Shown: piece after piece, positions 19,114 through 29,528 of the stretch
How the letters are laid out: each line of letters starts with the position of its first letter
Numbering within the stretch: position 1 is the stretch's first letter
Made by a program: the position numbers and the translations under genes
The notes under the pieces: model-generated
What the model was told of the DNA's origin: nothing
Database searches by the model: none
The model's input: only the letters and a program-made list of their open reading frames with translations
Source: Bordetella parapertussis
Lineage (GTDB): Bacteria > Pseudomonadota > Gammaproteobacteria > Burkholderiales > SG8-41
DNA length: 64,000 nt
Assembly (NCBI GenBank): GCA_945885345.1
Contig: CAMCYP010000007.1
Location: 51,166-115,165 of the forward strand
Reading direction: 5' to 3'

Positions 19114-20547
19114 TTACGGCCTTACCGCCTTGAACAGTTCCAGCGCCCGCAGGCGCGCCACGGCATGGTCGACCACCGGCGCCGGATAATCGCGGCCGAT
19201 GATCACACCCGCTGCGCGCTGCGTATCGGCCGACATGGTCCACGGCGCATGAATGGCCCGCGCATCGCATCGCGCCAGCTCTGGTACGTAGCGACGGATA
19301 AACGAACCATCGGCATCGAATTTCTCCGACTGCGTTACGGGATTGAAAATGCGGAAGTACGGCTGCGCATCGCAGCCGGTTGAAGCCGCCCACTGCCAGC
19401 CGCCGTTGTTGGCAGCCAGATCGAAATCATTCAGCTGATCGGCGAAATATTTTTCGCCCCAGCGCCAGTCCACCAGCAGATCCTTGACCAGGAACGAGGC
19501 GGCAATCATGCGCAGCCGGTTGTGCATGTAACCGGTCTGGTTGATCTGTCGCATCGCCGCATCGACGATCGGATAACCGGTGCGGCCCGCGCACCAGGCA
19601 TCGAACAGCGCTTTGTCATTGGGCCAGCGGATGGCCTCGTAAGCGGGCTTGAACGCCTGCGACACCACACGCGGATGGTGATGCAGGATCATGAAATAAA
19701 AATCCCGCCACACCAGCTCCGCCAGCCAGGTTGCCGCGCCTTCACCACCACCATCCCGCACCGATTGCCAGGCCGTGCGCGCCAGCTCACGGATGGAAAT
19801 CGTACCAAAGCGCAAATGCGCCGATAAATAGGACGGCCCTTTTTTTGCCGGAAAATCGCGTGCATCGCGGTAACGCGCCATGCGCGGCACAAAATCAGCC
19901 AGCAATTTTTGCGCGGCAATGGCACCGCCGGCAATGCCCAGCGCCTGCAGGTTGGTGGCGCTGAAACCGATGTCGGTCAGCGAAAACATCTTGAACTTAC
20001 CCGGCGCCTTCGCCAGATTTCCCGCGTACTGATCAACCGGATAGGCCTTCAGAAAAAAGGGGTTGAGTTTTTTCAGCCAGGCATTCTTGTACGGCGTGAA
20101 CACCGAAAACGGCGTACCGCCCTGGGTCAGGACTTCATCCTTCTCGAAAATGACCTGGTCTTTGCGCGTCAGGAATGCGCAAGGATCCAGCGCCTGCGCA
20201 ACCACAGCATCACGGGCAAGTGCCGCGGGTTCATAGTCGTGGTTCGCAAACACGGCCTGCACGCCAAGCTTTAGCGCCAGCCGGGGGATTTCCACGCGGG
20301 CACTGCCATGCAGAACGATCAGCTGCCCGCCACGCGCCGCCAGTTCGCGCCCGAGTTCGTCCACCGATTGCAGGATGAATTCGACACGGCGGTCCGTGCG
20401 CGACGGCAAAACATCAAGGATTTCAGTGTCGTAGACAAAAACACAATAAACGCGGCGCGCCGCCTTCAGTACGGCATACAGCGCCGCATTGTCGGCAACG
20501 CGCAGATCGCGGCGAAACCACATCAGCGCAGTGTCAAAGCGGCTCAT
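19114..20547 (-). CDS. phrB: deoxyribodipyrimidine photo-lyase (CPD photolyase, class I)
   Basis: Repairs cyclobutane pyrimidine dimers using blue light and FADH-. The 477 aa frame begins [18 protein letters not shown], the antenna-binding alpha/beta domain. The C-terminal FAD domain has [27 protein letters not shown] signatures (seen as [22 protein letters not shown]) and [20 protein letters not shown]. The final conserved block is IRRYVPEL followed by IHAPW. Length matches E. coli PhrB (472 aa). It is divergent from yqgE across 79 bases. Confidence 0.95.
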   Translation of the reverse strand: MSRFDTALMWFRRDLRVADNAALYAVLKAARRVYCVFVYDTEILDVLPSRTDRRVEFILQSVDELGRELAARGGQLIVLHGSARVEIPRLALKLGVQAVFANHDYEPAALARDAVVAQALDPCAFLTRKDQVIFEKDEVLTQGGTPFSVFTPYKNAWLKKLNPFFLKAYPVDQYAGNLAKAPGKFKMFSLTDIGFSATNLQALGIAGGAIAAQKLLADFVPRMARYRDARDFPAKKGPSYLSAHLRFGTISIRELARTAWQSVRDGGGEGAATWLAELVWRDFYFMILHHHPRVVSQAFKPAYEAIRWPNDKALFDAWCAGRTGYPIVDAAMRQINQTGYMHNRLRMIAASFLVKDLLVDWRWGEKYFADQLNDFDLAANNGGWQWAASTGCDAQPYFRIFNPVTQSEKFDADGSFIRRYVPELARCDARAIHAPWTMSADTQRAAGVIIGRDYPAPVVDHAVARLRALELFKAVRP

Positions 20548-20626
20548 CGCGACTCATCGGTATTTTCTTCAGGGGGAGTTTCAATTGTGGCGGTCGCCCC
20601 CCGGCTTTACAATAGCAACGCAGCCC

Positions 20627-21187
20627 ATGAACAGCGTCGACCTCACCCAGCATTTCCTGATCGCCATGCCCGCCATGGCCGATCCGCACTTTGCCAAAAC
20701 ACTGACCCTGGTCTGCGAGCACAACGAAAACGGCGCACTGGGCATCATCATCAACCGGCCGACCGACATGAATCTGCATGGCCTGCTGGAGCAGGTCAAA
20801 ATCACGCCGGAGACCGATACCTTTCACGCGGTGCCGGTGCATTTCGGCGGCCCGGTACAGGTCGATCGCGGCTTCGTGCTGCACCAGCCGGTGGGTGCCT
20901 GGCAATCGACACTGGCCGTGGGCTCTGAAATCGGCCTGACCACGTCCAAGGACATCCTCGAAGCCGTCGCCCGCGGAGAAGGCCCGCCCAACATGCTGGT
21001 CACACTCGGTTATGCCGGCTGGGCGCCGGGGCAGCTGGAGCACGAACTCGCGCAGAACGCCTGGCTGACGGTACCGGCACGCAGCGACATCCTGTTCGAC
21101 ATGCCGGCCGAAGAGCGCTTCGCTGCGGCGATGCAGGCGCTCGGCGTCGATTACGCCAATCTCTCGGACGTGGCCGGACACGCGTGA
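20627..21187 (+). CDS. yqgE: YqgE/AlgH family protein
   Basis: A conserved 186 aa protein. The start ATG at 20627 gives [17 protein letters not shown]; a longer frame overlaps phrB and is rejected. Family hallmarks are [18 protein letters not shown], the [15 protein letters not shown] block and [15 protein letters not shown]. Its biochemical function is not established. The family name comes from AlgH, an alginate-related regulator in Pseudomonas. It overlaps ruvX by four bases, an arrangement common in proteobacteria, and lies upstream of the pyr genes. Confidence 0.93.
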   Translation: MNSVDLTQHFLIAMPAMADPHFAKTLTLVCEHNENGALGIIINRPTDMNLHGLLEQVKITPETDTFHAVPVHFGGPVQVDRGFVLHQPVGAWQSTLAVGSEIGLTTSKDILEAVARGEGPPNMLVTLGYAGWAPGQLEHELAQNAWLTVPARSDILFDMPAEERFAAAMQALGVDYANLSDVAGHA

Positions 21188-21627
21188 GTCCGCGGCCGGC
21201 ACGCGGCGCAGTGCTCGCCTTTGATTTCGGTGAAAAACGCATCGGCGTCGCCGTCGGCGAACTGGAACTGGCCATCCCCCATGCCCTGACCGTCATCGCG
21301 GCCGAAGACAATGACAGCCGCTTTGCCGCAATTGCCGCGCTGATCACTGAGTGGCGCCCGGTGCGGCTGGTGGTCGGCATCGCCACTCATGCCGACGGCG
21401 CGGCCCACGAAACCGGACGGCTGGCGCGGCGCTTCGGTCAGCGTTTGCACGGCCGCTTCGGCCTCGACGTGGAATATGTCGACGAGCGACTGACTTCGCT
21501 CGCGGCTGAGGCGGCGCTGCGGGACGCCGGGGTACGGGCCGACAAGCGCGCCGCGCTGCTCGACGCTGCGGCGGCCGCGGAAATTCTCCGCAGCTGGTTC
21601 GCGGCACCGCCGGAAAACACGGCATGA
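21184..21627 (+). CDS. ruvX: Holliday-junction resolvase-like protein YqgF/RuvX
   Basis: RNase H-like fold nuclease of 147 aa implicated in 16S rRNA 5' maturation and sometimes described as a putative Holliday junction resolvase. Motifs are [15 protein letters not shown] (first catalytic Asp), [10 protein letters not shown], and [11 protein letters not shown] near the C-terminus. The GTG start overlaps the yqgE stop, and pyrR follows after 65 bases. Confidence 0.94.
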   Translation: MSPRPARGAVLAFDFGEKRIGVAVGELELAIPHALTVIAAEDNDSRFAAIAALITEWRPVRLVVGIATHADGAAHETGRLARRFGQRLHGRFGLDVEYVDERLTSLAAEAALRDAGVRADKRAALLDAAAAAEILRSWFAAPPENTA

Positions 21628-21692
21628 AGCGTCCGAAATCTGATGCTCCGGCATTTTAGCGACGCGTCGATTGTGTTAGTCTACGGCCCGCC

Positions 21693-22196
21693 ATGCCGGC
21701 TAACCCGCTTCCTGATGCCGAGCAACTGCTCGCATCGCTGATCGACCGGATGCGGCCCGCCATAGGGCCGAACACCGGGCTGGTAGGTATTCATACCGGC
21801 GGCGTGTGGCTCGCTGAACGCCTGCACCAGGCGCTGAACATCCAGCTTCCCCTCGGCACCCTCGACGTTTCGTTCTACCGCGATGACTTCAGCAAGAAGG
21901 GCCTGCGCCGCAACGTCAAGAGCTCGGACATTCCCTTCGACGTCGACGGCTGTGCCGTGGTCATCGTCGACGATGTGCTGTACACCGGGCGCACCATCCG
22001 CGCCGCCATCAATGAACTGTTCGATTACGGCCGCCCCGCCAGTATCCGCCTGGCGGCCCTGGTCGACCGCGGCGGCCGTGAACTGCCGATCGCCGCAGAA
22101 TTCACCGGTGCTGCAATCACCGTGCCGCCGGGTGAAAACATCGAACTCACGCGCGACGCGCAGGGCCGGCTGGCCCTGCAGCTGACCCGGGACTGA
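21693..22196 (+). CDS. pyrR: PyrR-type phosphoribosyltransferase (uracil PRT / pyr regulator)
   Basis: The 167 aa protein has the type I phosphoribosyltransferase fold with the PRPP motif [13 protein letters not shown] (about residue 89) and the [12 protein letters not shown] block typical of PyrR. PyrR proteins convert uracil and PRPP to UMP. In Gram-positives they also attenuate pyr mRNA. Whether it regulates here is unknown, since no clear anti-terminator stem was seen in the 65-base leader. It lies five bases before pyrB, so the two are probably co-transcribed. Confidence 0.93.
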   Translation: MPANPLPDAEQLLASLIDRMRPAIGPNTGLVGIHTGGVWLAERLHQALNIQLPLGTLDVSFYRDDFSKKGLRRNVKSSDIPFDVDGCAVVIVDDVLYTGRTIRAAINELFDYGRPASIRLAALVDRGGRELPIAAEFTGAAITVPPGENIELTRDAQGRLALQLTRD

Positions 22197-22201
22197 CCGC
22201 C

Positions 22202-23161
22202 ATGTGGCTTGACCCCGGCAACCCGCAACTCAACAAAAACGGCGAACTGCACCACCTGCTGTCGCTGGAAGGTCTGCCTGTCGACATATTGCGGCAGATC
22301 CTCGACACCGCAGAATCCTTTGTCGGCGTCACCCAGCGCGAAGTCAAGAAAGTGCCGCTGCTGCGCGGCAAGGCAGTGTTCAACCTGTTCTTTGAGCCGT
22401 CGACGCGTACCCGCACCACCTTCGAAATCGCCGCCAAACGATTGTCGGCGGACGTGATCAACCTCGCGATCAACGTCTCCTCGCAAAGCAAGGGAGAGTC
22501 GGTACTCGACACCGTGGCCAACCTCGCCGCGATGCAGGCCGACATGTTCATCGTACGCCACGCTGCCAGTGGCGCGCCGCACCTGATTGCACGCCATGTT
22601 GCGCCGGACATCCATGTCATCAACGCCGGCGACGGCCGCCATGCGCATCCGACGCAGGGCCTGCTCGACATGTACACCATCCGCCACTACAAGGGCGATT
22701 TCACCAAGCTGCGGGTGGCCATCGTCGGTGACATTCTGCACTCGCGCGTCGCGCGCTCGCAGATCCACGCACTGACCACGCTGGGTTGCCCGGAAATCCG
22801 CGTCATCGGCCCGAAAACGCTGCTGCCGGCGCAGGTCGACCGGCTCGGCGTGCAGGTTTATCCCGACATGCAGAGCGGTCTCAAAGACGTCGATGTGGTG
22901 ATGATGCTGCGCCTGCAGAACGAACGCATGAATGGCGCGCTGCTGCCTTCAGCGCAGGAGTTCTACAAATATTACGGTCTGACCGAAGACAAGCTCGCGC
23001 TGGCCAGGCCCGACGCCATCGTGCTGCATCCGGGACCGATGAACCGCGGCGTGGAAATCGACTCCAGCGTGGCCGACGGCAAGCAGTCGGTGATCCTGCC
23101 GCAGGTGACCTTCGGCATCGCCATCCGCATGGCGGTGATGAGCATACTGGCCGGTAACTGA
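22202..23161 (+). CDS. pyrB: aspartate carbamoyltransferase catalytic subunit
   Basis: Joins carbamoyl phosphate and aspartate in pyrimidine synthesis. The 319 aa frame has the carbamoyl-phosphate loop [12 protein letters not shown] (about residue 62), [12 protein letters not shown], and the C-terminal [11 protein letters not shown] motif. No pyrI regulatory gene follows. Instead an inactive-looking dihydroorotase comes eight bases later, as in the dodecameric ATCase arrangement known from Pseudomonas. Confidence 0.96.
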   Translation: MWLDPGNPQLNKNGELHHLLSLEGLPVDILRQILDTAESFVGVTQREVKKVPLLRGKAVFNLFFEPSTRTRTTFEIAAKRLSADVINLAINVSSQSKGESVLDTVANLAAMQADMFIVRHAASGAPHLIARHVAPDIHVINAGDGRHAHPTQGLLDMYTIRHYKGDFTKLRVAIVGDILHSRVARSQIHALTTLGCPEIRVIGPKTLLPAQVDRLGVQVYPDMQSGLKDVDVVMMLRLQNERMNGALLPSAQEFYKYYGLTEDKLALARPDAIVLHPGPMNRGVEIDSSVADGKQSVILPQVTFGIAIRMAVMSILAGN

Positions 23162-23169
23162 CGCGTACG

Positions 23170-24447
23170 ATGAAAATCCATATCAAAAACGGCCGCCTGA
23201 TCGACCCCAAAAACGGGATCGATGCCCAGCGCGACCTGTACGTCGCCGCCGGCAAGGTGGTTGCGGTGGGCGACGCCCCGACCAATTTCGGCGCCAATCG
23301 CGTCATCGACGCCAGCGGTCGCGTGGTCTGTCCCGGCTTGGTCGATCTCGCGGTACGCTTGCGCGAACCAGGGTTTGAATACATGGCCACGCTGGAATCC
23401 GAAATGGATGCGGCGATTGCCGGCGGCGTGACCAGTCTCGCCTGTCCGCCCGACACCGACCCGCCGCTGGATGAACCGGGGCTGGTGGAAATGCTCAAGT
23501 TCCGCGCGAAAAACCTCAACCAGGCGCACGTCTATCCAGTAGGCGCGCTGACCGTCGGGCTGAAAGGCGCGCGGCTCACCGAAATGGCCGAGCTGCGCGA
23601 TGCCGGCTGTGTCGCGTTCTCGCAGGCGGAGGCGCCGTTCGCCGACAACCAGGTACTGCTGCATGCGCTGGAATATGCCGCGACCTTCGGCTTCCCGGTG
23701 TGGCTGCGCGCGCAGGATCCAGCACTGGCGCGCCACGGCGTCGCACACGAAGGCGAAGTCGCCACCCGCCTCGGCCTGCCGGCGATTCCGGTCACTGCTG
23801 AAACCGTCGCGCTATCGACCATCCTGATCGTTGCCGGTGCCACCGGCGCGCGCATCCATATCGCGCGCTTGTCGTCCGCAGAAGGTGTCGCCATGGTACG
23901 GGACGCGAAATCCCGCGGGCTGCCGGTGACCTGTGACATCGGCATCCACCATGCCCATCTGTCGGAAATGGACATCGGCTACTTCGATCCGAACTGTAAC
24001 CTGACGCCGCCGCTGCGCAGCCAGCGCGATCGCGATGCACTGCGCACGGGACTTGCCGACGGCACCATTGATGCCCTGTGTTCCGATCACACGCCGGTCG
24101 ATGAAGACGTCAAACAGGTTCCGTTTTCCGAAGCCGAACCCGGCGCCACCGGCGTCGAACTGCTGCTGCCGCTGGCGCTGAAGTGGGCGGAGGAATCCGG
24201 ACTCGGCCTGGGCGCGGCCCTCGAACGCATCACGGCTAAACCCGCCGCCATCCTCGGTATTGATGCCGGACACCTCGGCGTCGGTGCCACTGCCGACGTC
24301 TGCATCTTCGATCCCGAAAACCACTGGCTGATCGAAGCAGCGGCGCTCAAAAGCCAGGGCAAAAACACGCCGTTTTCCGGCATCGAAGTGCGCGGCCGCG
24401 TGACCCACACGCTAGTCAGCGGCACGCTGGTCTACGAGAAAAAATAG
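23170..24447 (+). CDS. pyrX: dihydroorotase-like PyrX (probable non-catalytic ATCase partner)
   Basis: The 425 aa protein is clearly of the dihydroorotase/amidohydrolase fold. However, the usual HxH metal motif (DxHxHLREPG) reads LVDLAVRLREPG near residue 59, so two metal-binding histidines are replaced by Ala and Arg. Later blocks DIGIHHAHLSEMD and CSDHTPVDED remain. In Pseudomonas, such pseudo-dihydroorotases (PyrX/PyrC') hold the PyrB subunits together without catalysing. Adjacent pyrB supports that role. A true dihydroorotase should exist elsewhere in the genome. Confidence 0.88.
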   Translation: MKIHIKNGRLIDPKNGIDAQRDLYVAAGKVVAVGDAPTNFGANRVIDASGRVVCPGLVDLAVRLREPGFEYMATLESEMDAAIAGGVTSLACPPDTDPPLDEPGLVEMLKFRAKNLNQAHVYPVGALTVGLKGARLTEMAELRDAGCVAFSQAEAPFADNQVLLHALEYAATFGFPVWLRAQDPALARHGVAHEGEVATRLGLPAIPVTAETVALSTILIVAGATGARIHIARLSSAEGVAMVRDAKSRGLPVTCDIGIHHAHLSEMDIGYFDPNCNLTPPLRSQRDRDALRTGLADGTIDALCSDHTPVDEDVKQVPFSEAEPGATGVELLLPLALKWAEESGLGLGAALERITAKPAAILGIDAGHLGVGATADVCIFDPENHWLIEAAALKSQGKNTPFSGIEVRGRVTHTLVSGTLVYEKK

Positions 24448-24462
24448 TCAATAAAAACAATT
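24448..24462 (+). repeat. copy 2 of the exact 15-mer TCAATAAAAACAATT
   Basis: Located immediately after the pyrX stop codon, in the pyrX-prlC gap. It matches the copies at 10285-10299 (opposite strand) and 44487-44501. Confidence 0.5.
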
Positions 24463-24561
24463 AGTTATGATGTATCTGCGGGCTGCGTCCGCGGAATGTC
24501 TGTTAAACTAAGCATTGCTCCGGTGGTCACACCACCAGCGTCTCCATAACCACAGCGAATC

Positions 24562-26625
24562 ATGAATCCCTTACTCGATTTTTCGGGCCTGCCCCGTTTT
24601 GCCGATTTCAAACCCGCGCATGTTGCGCCGGCGATTGACCAGTTACTGGAAGAAAACCGCGCATTGATCGCGCGCATTGCCGCCGATACCGCAACGCCGG
24701 ACTGGAACAATTTCGTCGGCCCGCTGGAAGATGCGAATGAGCGGCTGCATCGTGCCTGGGGCCAGGTTGGCCATCTCAACGCGGTGATGAACAGCCCGGA
24801 ATTGCGCGAGGCGTACAACGCAGCCCTGCCGAAAATCACCCAGTACTACACCGAGCTCGGCCAGCACGCAGGGCTGTACCGCAAATTCAAGGCACTGCGC
24901 GCCGCGAAGCAAGTCCCCTTGGGGGATGCAGGCAGCGTATACGCCGCGCTGAGTCCGGCGCAGCAGAAAATCATCGACAACGAAGTGCGCGATTTCCGCC
25001 TTGGCGGCGCCGACCTGCCTGCCGCCGGCAAGCAGCGTTATACCGAAATCAGCGATCGGCTGTCGATGCTGACTTCGCGTTTCAGCGACAACCTGCTCGA
25101 CGCCACCAATGCCTGGTCGCATGTGGTCACTGACGCCGCGGAACTCGCCGGCCTGCCCGACGATGCGCGCGAAGCCGCACGTGCCGCGGCCGAAGCGGAC
25201 AAACAGGCCGGCTGGAAATTCACACTGCACGCGCCTTCGTACATGCCGGTGCTGCAGTACGCCGACAATCGCGCGCTGCGCGAACGCCTGTACCGTGCCT
25301 ATGTCACCCGCGCTTCTGAATTCGGCGACGCCAAGCTCGACAACACGCCGCTGATCACCGAGATCGTCAGCCTGCGCCGCGAAATTGCGCAACTGCTCGG
25401 TTTCGGCAATTTCGCCGAATATTCGCTGGAAGCCAAAATGGCGGAAACGCCGGCACAGGTGCTGGAATTCCTGCGTGAGCTGGCCGCGCGCGCCAAACCG
25501 TACGCGCAGCGCGACCTGAAGGAATTGCAGGATTTCGCCCGCACCGAACTGGGCATGGCCGAACTCTCCGCCTGGGACTACGCCTATGTGTCGGAAAAGC
25601 TGCGGGTTGCGCAGTACGCCTTCTCCGAGAATGAAGTTAAACAGTATTTCCCCGAAACCACCGTGCTGCCCGGCATGTTCAAAGTGGTCGAAACCCTGTA
25701 CGGACTGAGCATCGCGCCGACCGAAGCGCCGCAATGGCATGACGATGTGCGCTTTTTCTCGATCCGCGACCGCAGCGGCGCACTGGTCGGCCAGTTTTAC
25801 CTCGACCTCTATGCGCGTCCGAGCAAGCGCGGCGGCGCATGGATGGATGACGCCATCACCCGTCGCCAAACGGCACAGGGCACACAGGCCCCGGTGGCCT
25901 ACCTCAACTGTAATTTCACGCCGCCGGTTGGCAAGAAACCTGCTCTCTTTACGCATGATGAAGTCATCACCCTGTTCCATGAATTCGGCCATGGCCTGCA
26001 CCATCTGCTGACCCGCGTCGATTACCTCGGCGTATCCGGCATCAACGGCGTCGAGTGGGATGCGGTCGAACTGCCCAGCCAGTTCATGGAAAATTTCTGC
26101 TGGGAATGGGGTGTCGTCGAACCGATGACCCGCCATACCGACAGCGGCGCAACACTGCCGAAGGCGCTGTTCGAAAAAATGCTCGCTGCCAAAAACTTCC
26201 AGAGCGGCATGCACACCGTGCGCCAGATCGAGTTTTCGCTGTTCGACCTGCGCCTGCATTACGACTTTGATCCGGCGGGAAAGCAGACTGCATTACAACT
26301 GCTCGACGAGGTGCGCCGCGAAGTCGCCGTCGTGGTGCCGCCCGAATACAATCGCTTCCCCAACAACTTTTCGCACATTTTCGCCGGCGGTTATGCCGCG
26401 GGTTATTACAGCTACAAATGGGCGGAAGTGCTGTCGGCCGATGCCTACGGCCTGTTTGAGGAAAACGGCGTGCTTGACCCGCAGACGGGCATGCGTTTCT
26501 GGAACGAGGTGCTCGCCGTCGGCGGCAGCCGCCCGGCGCTGGAATCGTTCGTCGCATTTCGCGGCCGGGAACCGAACATCGATGCGCTGCTGCGCCATAA
26601 CGGTATGGCGGCGCAGGCAGCCTGA
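24562..26625 (+). CDS. prlC: oligopeptidase A (M3 zinc metallopeptidase)
   Basis: Cytoplasmic zinc oligopeptidase that degrades short peptides, including cleaved signal peptides. The 687 aa product has the M3 zinc site HEFGHGLHH (about residue 473), with the third ligand glutamate expected in the following GVEWDAVELPSQ segment. Length and the N-terminal sequence NPLLDFSGLPRFADFKPAHV match PrlC/OpdA (E. coli 680 aa). The preceding 114-base gap holds the 15-mer and a GGTGGT-CAC-ACCACC hairpin (24522-24536) about 25 bases ahead of the start. Confidence 0.96.
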   Translation: MNPLLDFSGLPRFADFKPAHVAPAIDQLLEENRALIARIAADTATPDWNNFVGPLEDANERLHRAWGQVGHLNAVMNSPELREAYNAALPKITQYYTELGQHAGLYRKFKALRAAKQVPLGDAGSVYAALSPAQQKIIDNEVRDFRLGGADLPAAGKQRYTEISDRLSMLTSRFSDNLLDATNAWSHVVTDAAELAGLPDDAREAARAAAEADKQAGWKFTLHAPSYMPVLQYADNRALRERLYRAYVTRASEFGDAKLDNTPLITEIVSLRREIAQLLGFGNFAEYSLEAKMAETPAQVLEFLRELAARAKPYAQRDLKELQDFARTELGMAELSAWDYAYVSEKLRVAQYAFSENEVKQYFPETTVLPGMFKVVETLYGLSIAPTEAPQWHDDVRFFSIRDRSGALVGQFYLDLYARPSKRGGAWMDDAITRRQTAQGTQAPVAYLNCNFTPPVGKKPALFTHDEVITLFHEFGHGLHHLLTRVDYLGVSGINGVEWDAVELPSQFMENFCWEWGVVEPMTRHTDSGATLPKALFEKMLAAKNFQSGMHTVRQIEFSLFDLRLHYDFDPAGKQTALQLLDEVRREVAVVVPPEYNRFPNNFSHIFAGGYAAGYYSYKWAEVLSADAYGLFEENGVLDPQTGMRFWNEVLAVGGSRPALESFVAFRGREPNIDALLRHNGMAAQAA

Positions 26626-26727
26626 CGCGCGACAACAGCAGCGGCCGCGGTATCATGCAGGTAACGCGGCCGCACCAGGGCATGACCCCCGGGCCGGAAT
26701 TTCCTGCAAGGTAACGAGGTGACCACC

Positions 26728-27318
26728 ATGACGAGAATCGTTGTTCTGCTGGCTGTATTGATGAGTGCGCTGATGAGTGCAATTCCGGCGCAGGCGGCGC
26801 AACTCTATCGCTGGGTCGACGCCCAGGGCCGGGTTGAATGGCGCGACACACCACCTCCCGCCAATGCCAAAGCCAAAAAAGTGGAGCAGCGCACCATCGG
26901 AGGCAGCACCATTGAAACTTCCACCATGCCGTACAGCTTGCAACAGGCCGTGCGCAATTTCCCGGTGACGCTGTACGTCAGCAACTGCGGTGAAGGCTGC
27001 GACAAGGCGCGCGCTCATCTGACGCGGCGCGGCGTGCCGTTCACCCAGAAAAACCCGCAGGACGATGTCGATGCCTACAAAAAACTGACCGACGGCGGCA
27101 TGGAAGTGCCGTTGCTGTTCATTGGTCGTGAACGCCTCAAAGGCTATCTCGAAACCAGCTGGGATGCCTCGCTCGATGCCGCCGGATATCCAAAACAGCC
27201 GGCGCCGGGTTATGTCGCGCCGAAACCGGTAGCAGCACCCGCACCGAAACCGCCGGTAGCGCCGCCGCCCGCGCTCGTGCCGGAAAGCCTGGAACAAGCG
27301 CCGCCACCGGCGCAATGA
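26728..27318 (+). CDS. DUF4124 and glutaredoxin-like domain protein, exported
   Basis: The 196 aa protein starts at the ATG at 26728, behind GAGG; a GTG three codons earlier is part of the ribosome site. A signal peptide ends near AQAAQ. DUF4124 follows ([18 protein letters not shown]). A glutaredoxin-like domain (about residues 75-150) then begins [15 protein letters not shown]. Its cysteine pair is CGEGC, with three residues between the cysteines rather than two. The tail is Pro/Ala rich ([16 protein letters not shown]), suggesting a flexible periplasmic linker. A periplasmic redox role is inferred. xth overlaps by four bases. Confidence 0.75.
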   Translation: MTRIVVLLAVLMSALMSAIPAQAAQLYRWVDAQGRVEWRDTPPPANAKAKKVEQRTIGGSTIETSTMPYSLQQAVRNFPVTLYVSNCGEGCDKARAHLTRRGVPFTQKNPQDDVDAYKKLTDGGMEVPLLFIGRERLKGYLETSWDASLDAAGYPKQPAPGYVAPKPVAAPAPKPPVAPPPALVPESLEQAPPPAQ

Positions 27319-28079
27319 AGCTCGCGACCTGGAACGTCAATTCGCTGAAGGTCCGCTTGCCGCAGGTGCTGGCCTGGCTGAATACACACCAGCCGGACGC
27401 GCTGTGCCTGCAGGAAACCAAGACCGAAGACGCCAAATTCCCGCTGGCCGAAATTGAAGCTGCCGGTTACCACGCCTCATTCAGCGGGCAGAAAACCTAC
27501 AACGGCGTCGCGATACTGACGCGGCAACCCGCCGTTGCCGTCGCCCACGGCATACCCGGATTCGACGATCCGCAAAAACGCGTCACCACCGCAACCGTCA
27601 ACGGTGTACGCATCGTCTGTGCCTATATACCGAACGGCGAATCCGTTGAGTCGGACAAATACCGTTACAAACTCGAATGGCTGGCCGCGCTGACATCGTG
27701 GCTGGAAAAAGAAATGGTGCAACATTCGTCGCTGGCGCTGCTCGGCGATTACAACATCGCACCCGAAGACCGCGATGTGCATGACCCGGTCGCATGGGCT
27801 GGCAAGGTACTGTGCAGCGCGCCCGAACGCGCCGCTTTTGGCCGATTGATCGACCTTGGCCTGAAAGACACTTTCCGCTTATTCGAACAACCGGAAAAAA
27901 CCTATACCTGGTGGGATTACCGGATGCAGGCATTCCGCCGCAAAATGGGCTTGCGCATCGACCACATCCTCGCCTCCGGTACGCTGGCCGGCAGCTGCAA
28001 ATCCTGCAGCGTCGACAGCGAGCCGCGACGCAATGAACGGCCGTCGGACCACGCGCCGGTGATCGCTGAATTCGCATAA
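27315..28079 (+). CDS. xth: exodeoxyribonuclease III
   Basis: AP endonuclease and 3'-5' exonuclease of base-excision repair. The 254 aa frame shows the EEP-fold motifs: [19 protein letters not shown] with the metal-binding Glu, [24 protein letters not shown] and the terminal [12 protein letters not shown]. The ATG overlaps the previous stop (ATGA). It converges on gor across about 49 bases. Confidence 0.96.
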   Translation: MKLATWNVNSLKVRLPQVLAWLNTHQPDALCLQETKTEDAKFPLAEIEAAGYHASFSGQKTYNGVAILTRQPAVAVAHGIPGFDDPQKRVTTATVNGVRIVCAYIPNGESVESDKYRYKLEWLAALTSWLEKEMVQHSSLALLGDYNIAPEDRDVHDPVAWAGKVLCSAPERAAFGRLIDLGLKDTFRLFEQPEKTYTWWDYRMQAFRRKMGLRIDHILASGTLAGSCKSCSVDSEPRRNERPSDHAPVIAEFA

Positions 28080-28128
28080 GACTCGCCGCGCCCACGGTGG
28101 CGGCGATAGGTATGCTGCCCCGTCCTGC

Positions 28129-29469
28129 TTAGCGCAGCGTCACGAATTCCTCTGCAGTGGTCGGATGTATGCCCAGCGTGGCGTCGAACTGCGCCTTGGT
28201 CGCCCCGCAACGCAGGGCCACCGCGAGTCCCTGGATGATCTCGCCCGCTTCAGCGCCAACCATGTGCGCGCCGAGTACGCGCCCGGAATCCTGCGCCACC
28301 ACCAGCTTCATGAACACCCGCTCTGCCGATCCGGACAGTGTCGCCTTCAAGGGACGAAAACGGGTACGGTAGACATCCACTGCACCATGACTTTCGCGCG
28401 CCTCGGCTTCGGTCAGACCGACGGTACTGATATGCGGATGGCTGAACACTGCCGTGGGAATGTTGGCGTAATCCAGCTTTACGGGATCGTTTTTGAACAG
28501 CGTGCGTGCAAGCGCCATGCCCTCGGCGATCGCCACCGGCGTCAGCTGTAGGCGATCGATCACGTCACCGATGGCGTGTATCGAGGGCACCGAACTGCAA
28601 TAAAAATCGTCGACCTGCACGGCACCATTCTGTGCCAGCCTGACGCCGGCCGGTTCCAACCCCAGTTCGCTGACATTCGGCAGGCGGCCGGTCGCAAACA
28701 TCACCAGGTCTGTATCGATGCTCCGTCCGGAGCCGAGCCGTACCTGCAGACCGTCGCTGTTGCGTTCCAGCCCGCCCGGAGTTTCGTTAAATATCAGCGT
28801 GATGCCGTGCAGCGCCAGTTCCTCAGCCAGCACCTTACCCAGATCCTCGTCAAAACCGCGTAACAGCTGCGCGCCGCGATGTACCAGTGTCGTTGCCACG
28901 CCGAGGCCGTTGAATATCGCTGCAAACTCGACAGCGATGTAACCGCCACCGACCAGCACTGCACGGCGCGGCAATGCCTCCAGATGGAAAGCCTGGTCGG
29001 AGGTGATGCCCAGTTCTGCGCCGGGTATGGCGGGTTTTACGGCACGGCCACCGGTGGCAACCAGCAGGTGTGCGGCAGTCAGCGTTTGATCGCCGATGGC
29101 CACGGTATGTGCATCGACGACACGGGCGCGACCGGCAATGACCTGAACCCCGGCATCCTGCAGTGCTTTTGCATAGATGCCGTTGAGCCGGGCAATTTCG
29201 CGATCCTTGTTGGCGAGCAGCGTCTTCCAGTCGAATTGCGCACCGGCTATCGACCAGCCGAAACCGCGGGCATCGGCAAAATCGGATGCGGCATGCGCCG
29301 CATAGGAAAACAGTTTTTTCGGGACACAACCGACATTGACGCAGGTGCCGCCCAAAGGACCAGACTCGATTAACGCCACCCGGGCACCGTGCATGGCCGA
29401 CATGCGGCTGGCACGCACACCGCCGGAACCGCCGCCAATGGTGATCAGATCGTAGTCGTATTGCGTCAT
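28129..29469 (-). CDS. gor: glutathione-disulfide reductase
   Basis: FAD flavoenzyme that reduces GSSG with NADPH. The 446 aa product has the FAD site ITIGGGSGGVRAS, the redox-active disulfide GGTCVNVGCVPKK (about residues 38-50), the NAD(P) site AVLVGGGYIAVEFA, a GDV block (AIGDVIDRLQLTPVAI) and the C-terminal HPTTAEE with the catalytic His-Glu. Just upstream of the ATG, CCCCGGA and TCCGGGG (29481-29501) can pair, which may mask the G-rich ribosome site. It follows ntrC on the same strand across a repeat-filled 195-base gap. Confidence 0.95.
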   Translation of the reverse strand: MTQYDYDLITIGGGSGGVRASRMSAMHGARVALIESGPLGGTCVNVGCVPKKLFSYAAHAASDFADARGFGWSIAGAQFDWKTLLANKDREIARLNGIYAKALQDAGVQVIAGRARVVDAHTVAIGDQTLTAAHLLVATGGRAVKPAIPGAELGITSDQAFHLEALPRRAVLVGGGYIAVEFAAIFNGLGVATTLVHRGAQLLRGFDEDLGKVLAEELALHGITLIFNETPGGLERNSDGLQVRLGSGRSIDTDLVMFATGRLPNVSELGLEPAGVRLAQNGAVQVDDFYCSSVPSIHAIGDVIDRLQLTPVAIAEGMALARTLFKNDPVKLDYANIPTAVFSHPHISTVGLTEAEARESHGAVDVYRTRFRPLKATLSGSAERVFMKLVVAQDSGRVLGAHMVGAEAGEIIQGLAVALRCGATKAQFDATLGIHPTTAEEFVTLR

Positions 29470-29528
29470 GGCCGCCGGCCCCCCGGAAAAACTCTCCGGG
29501 GAATACTACTCTGAATGATGATGACTTA

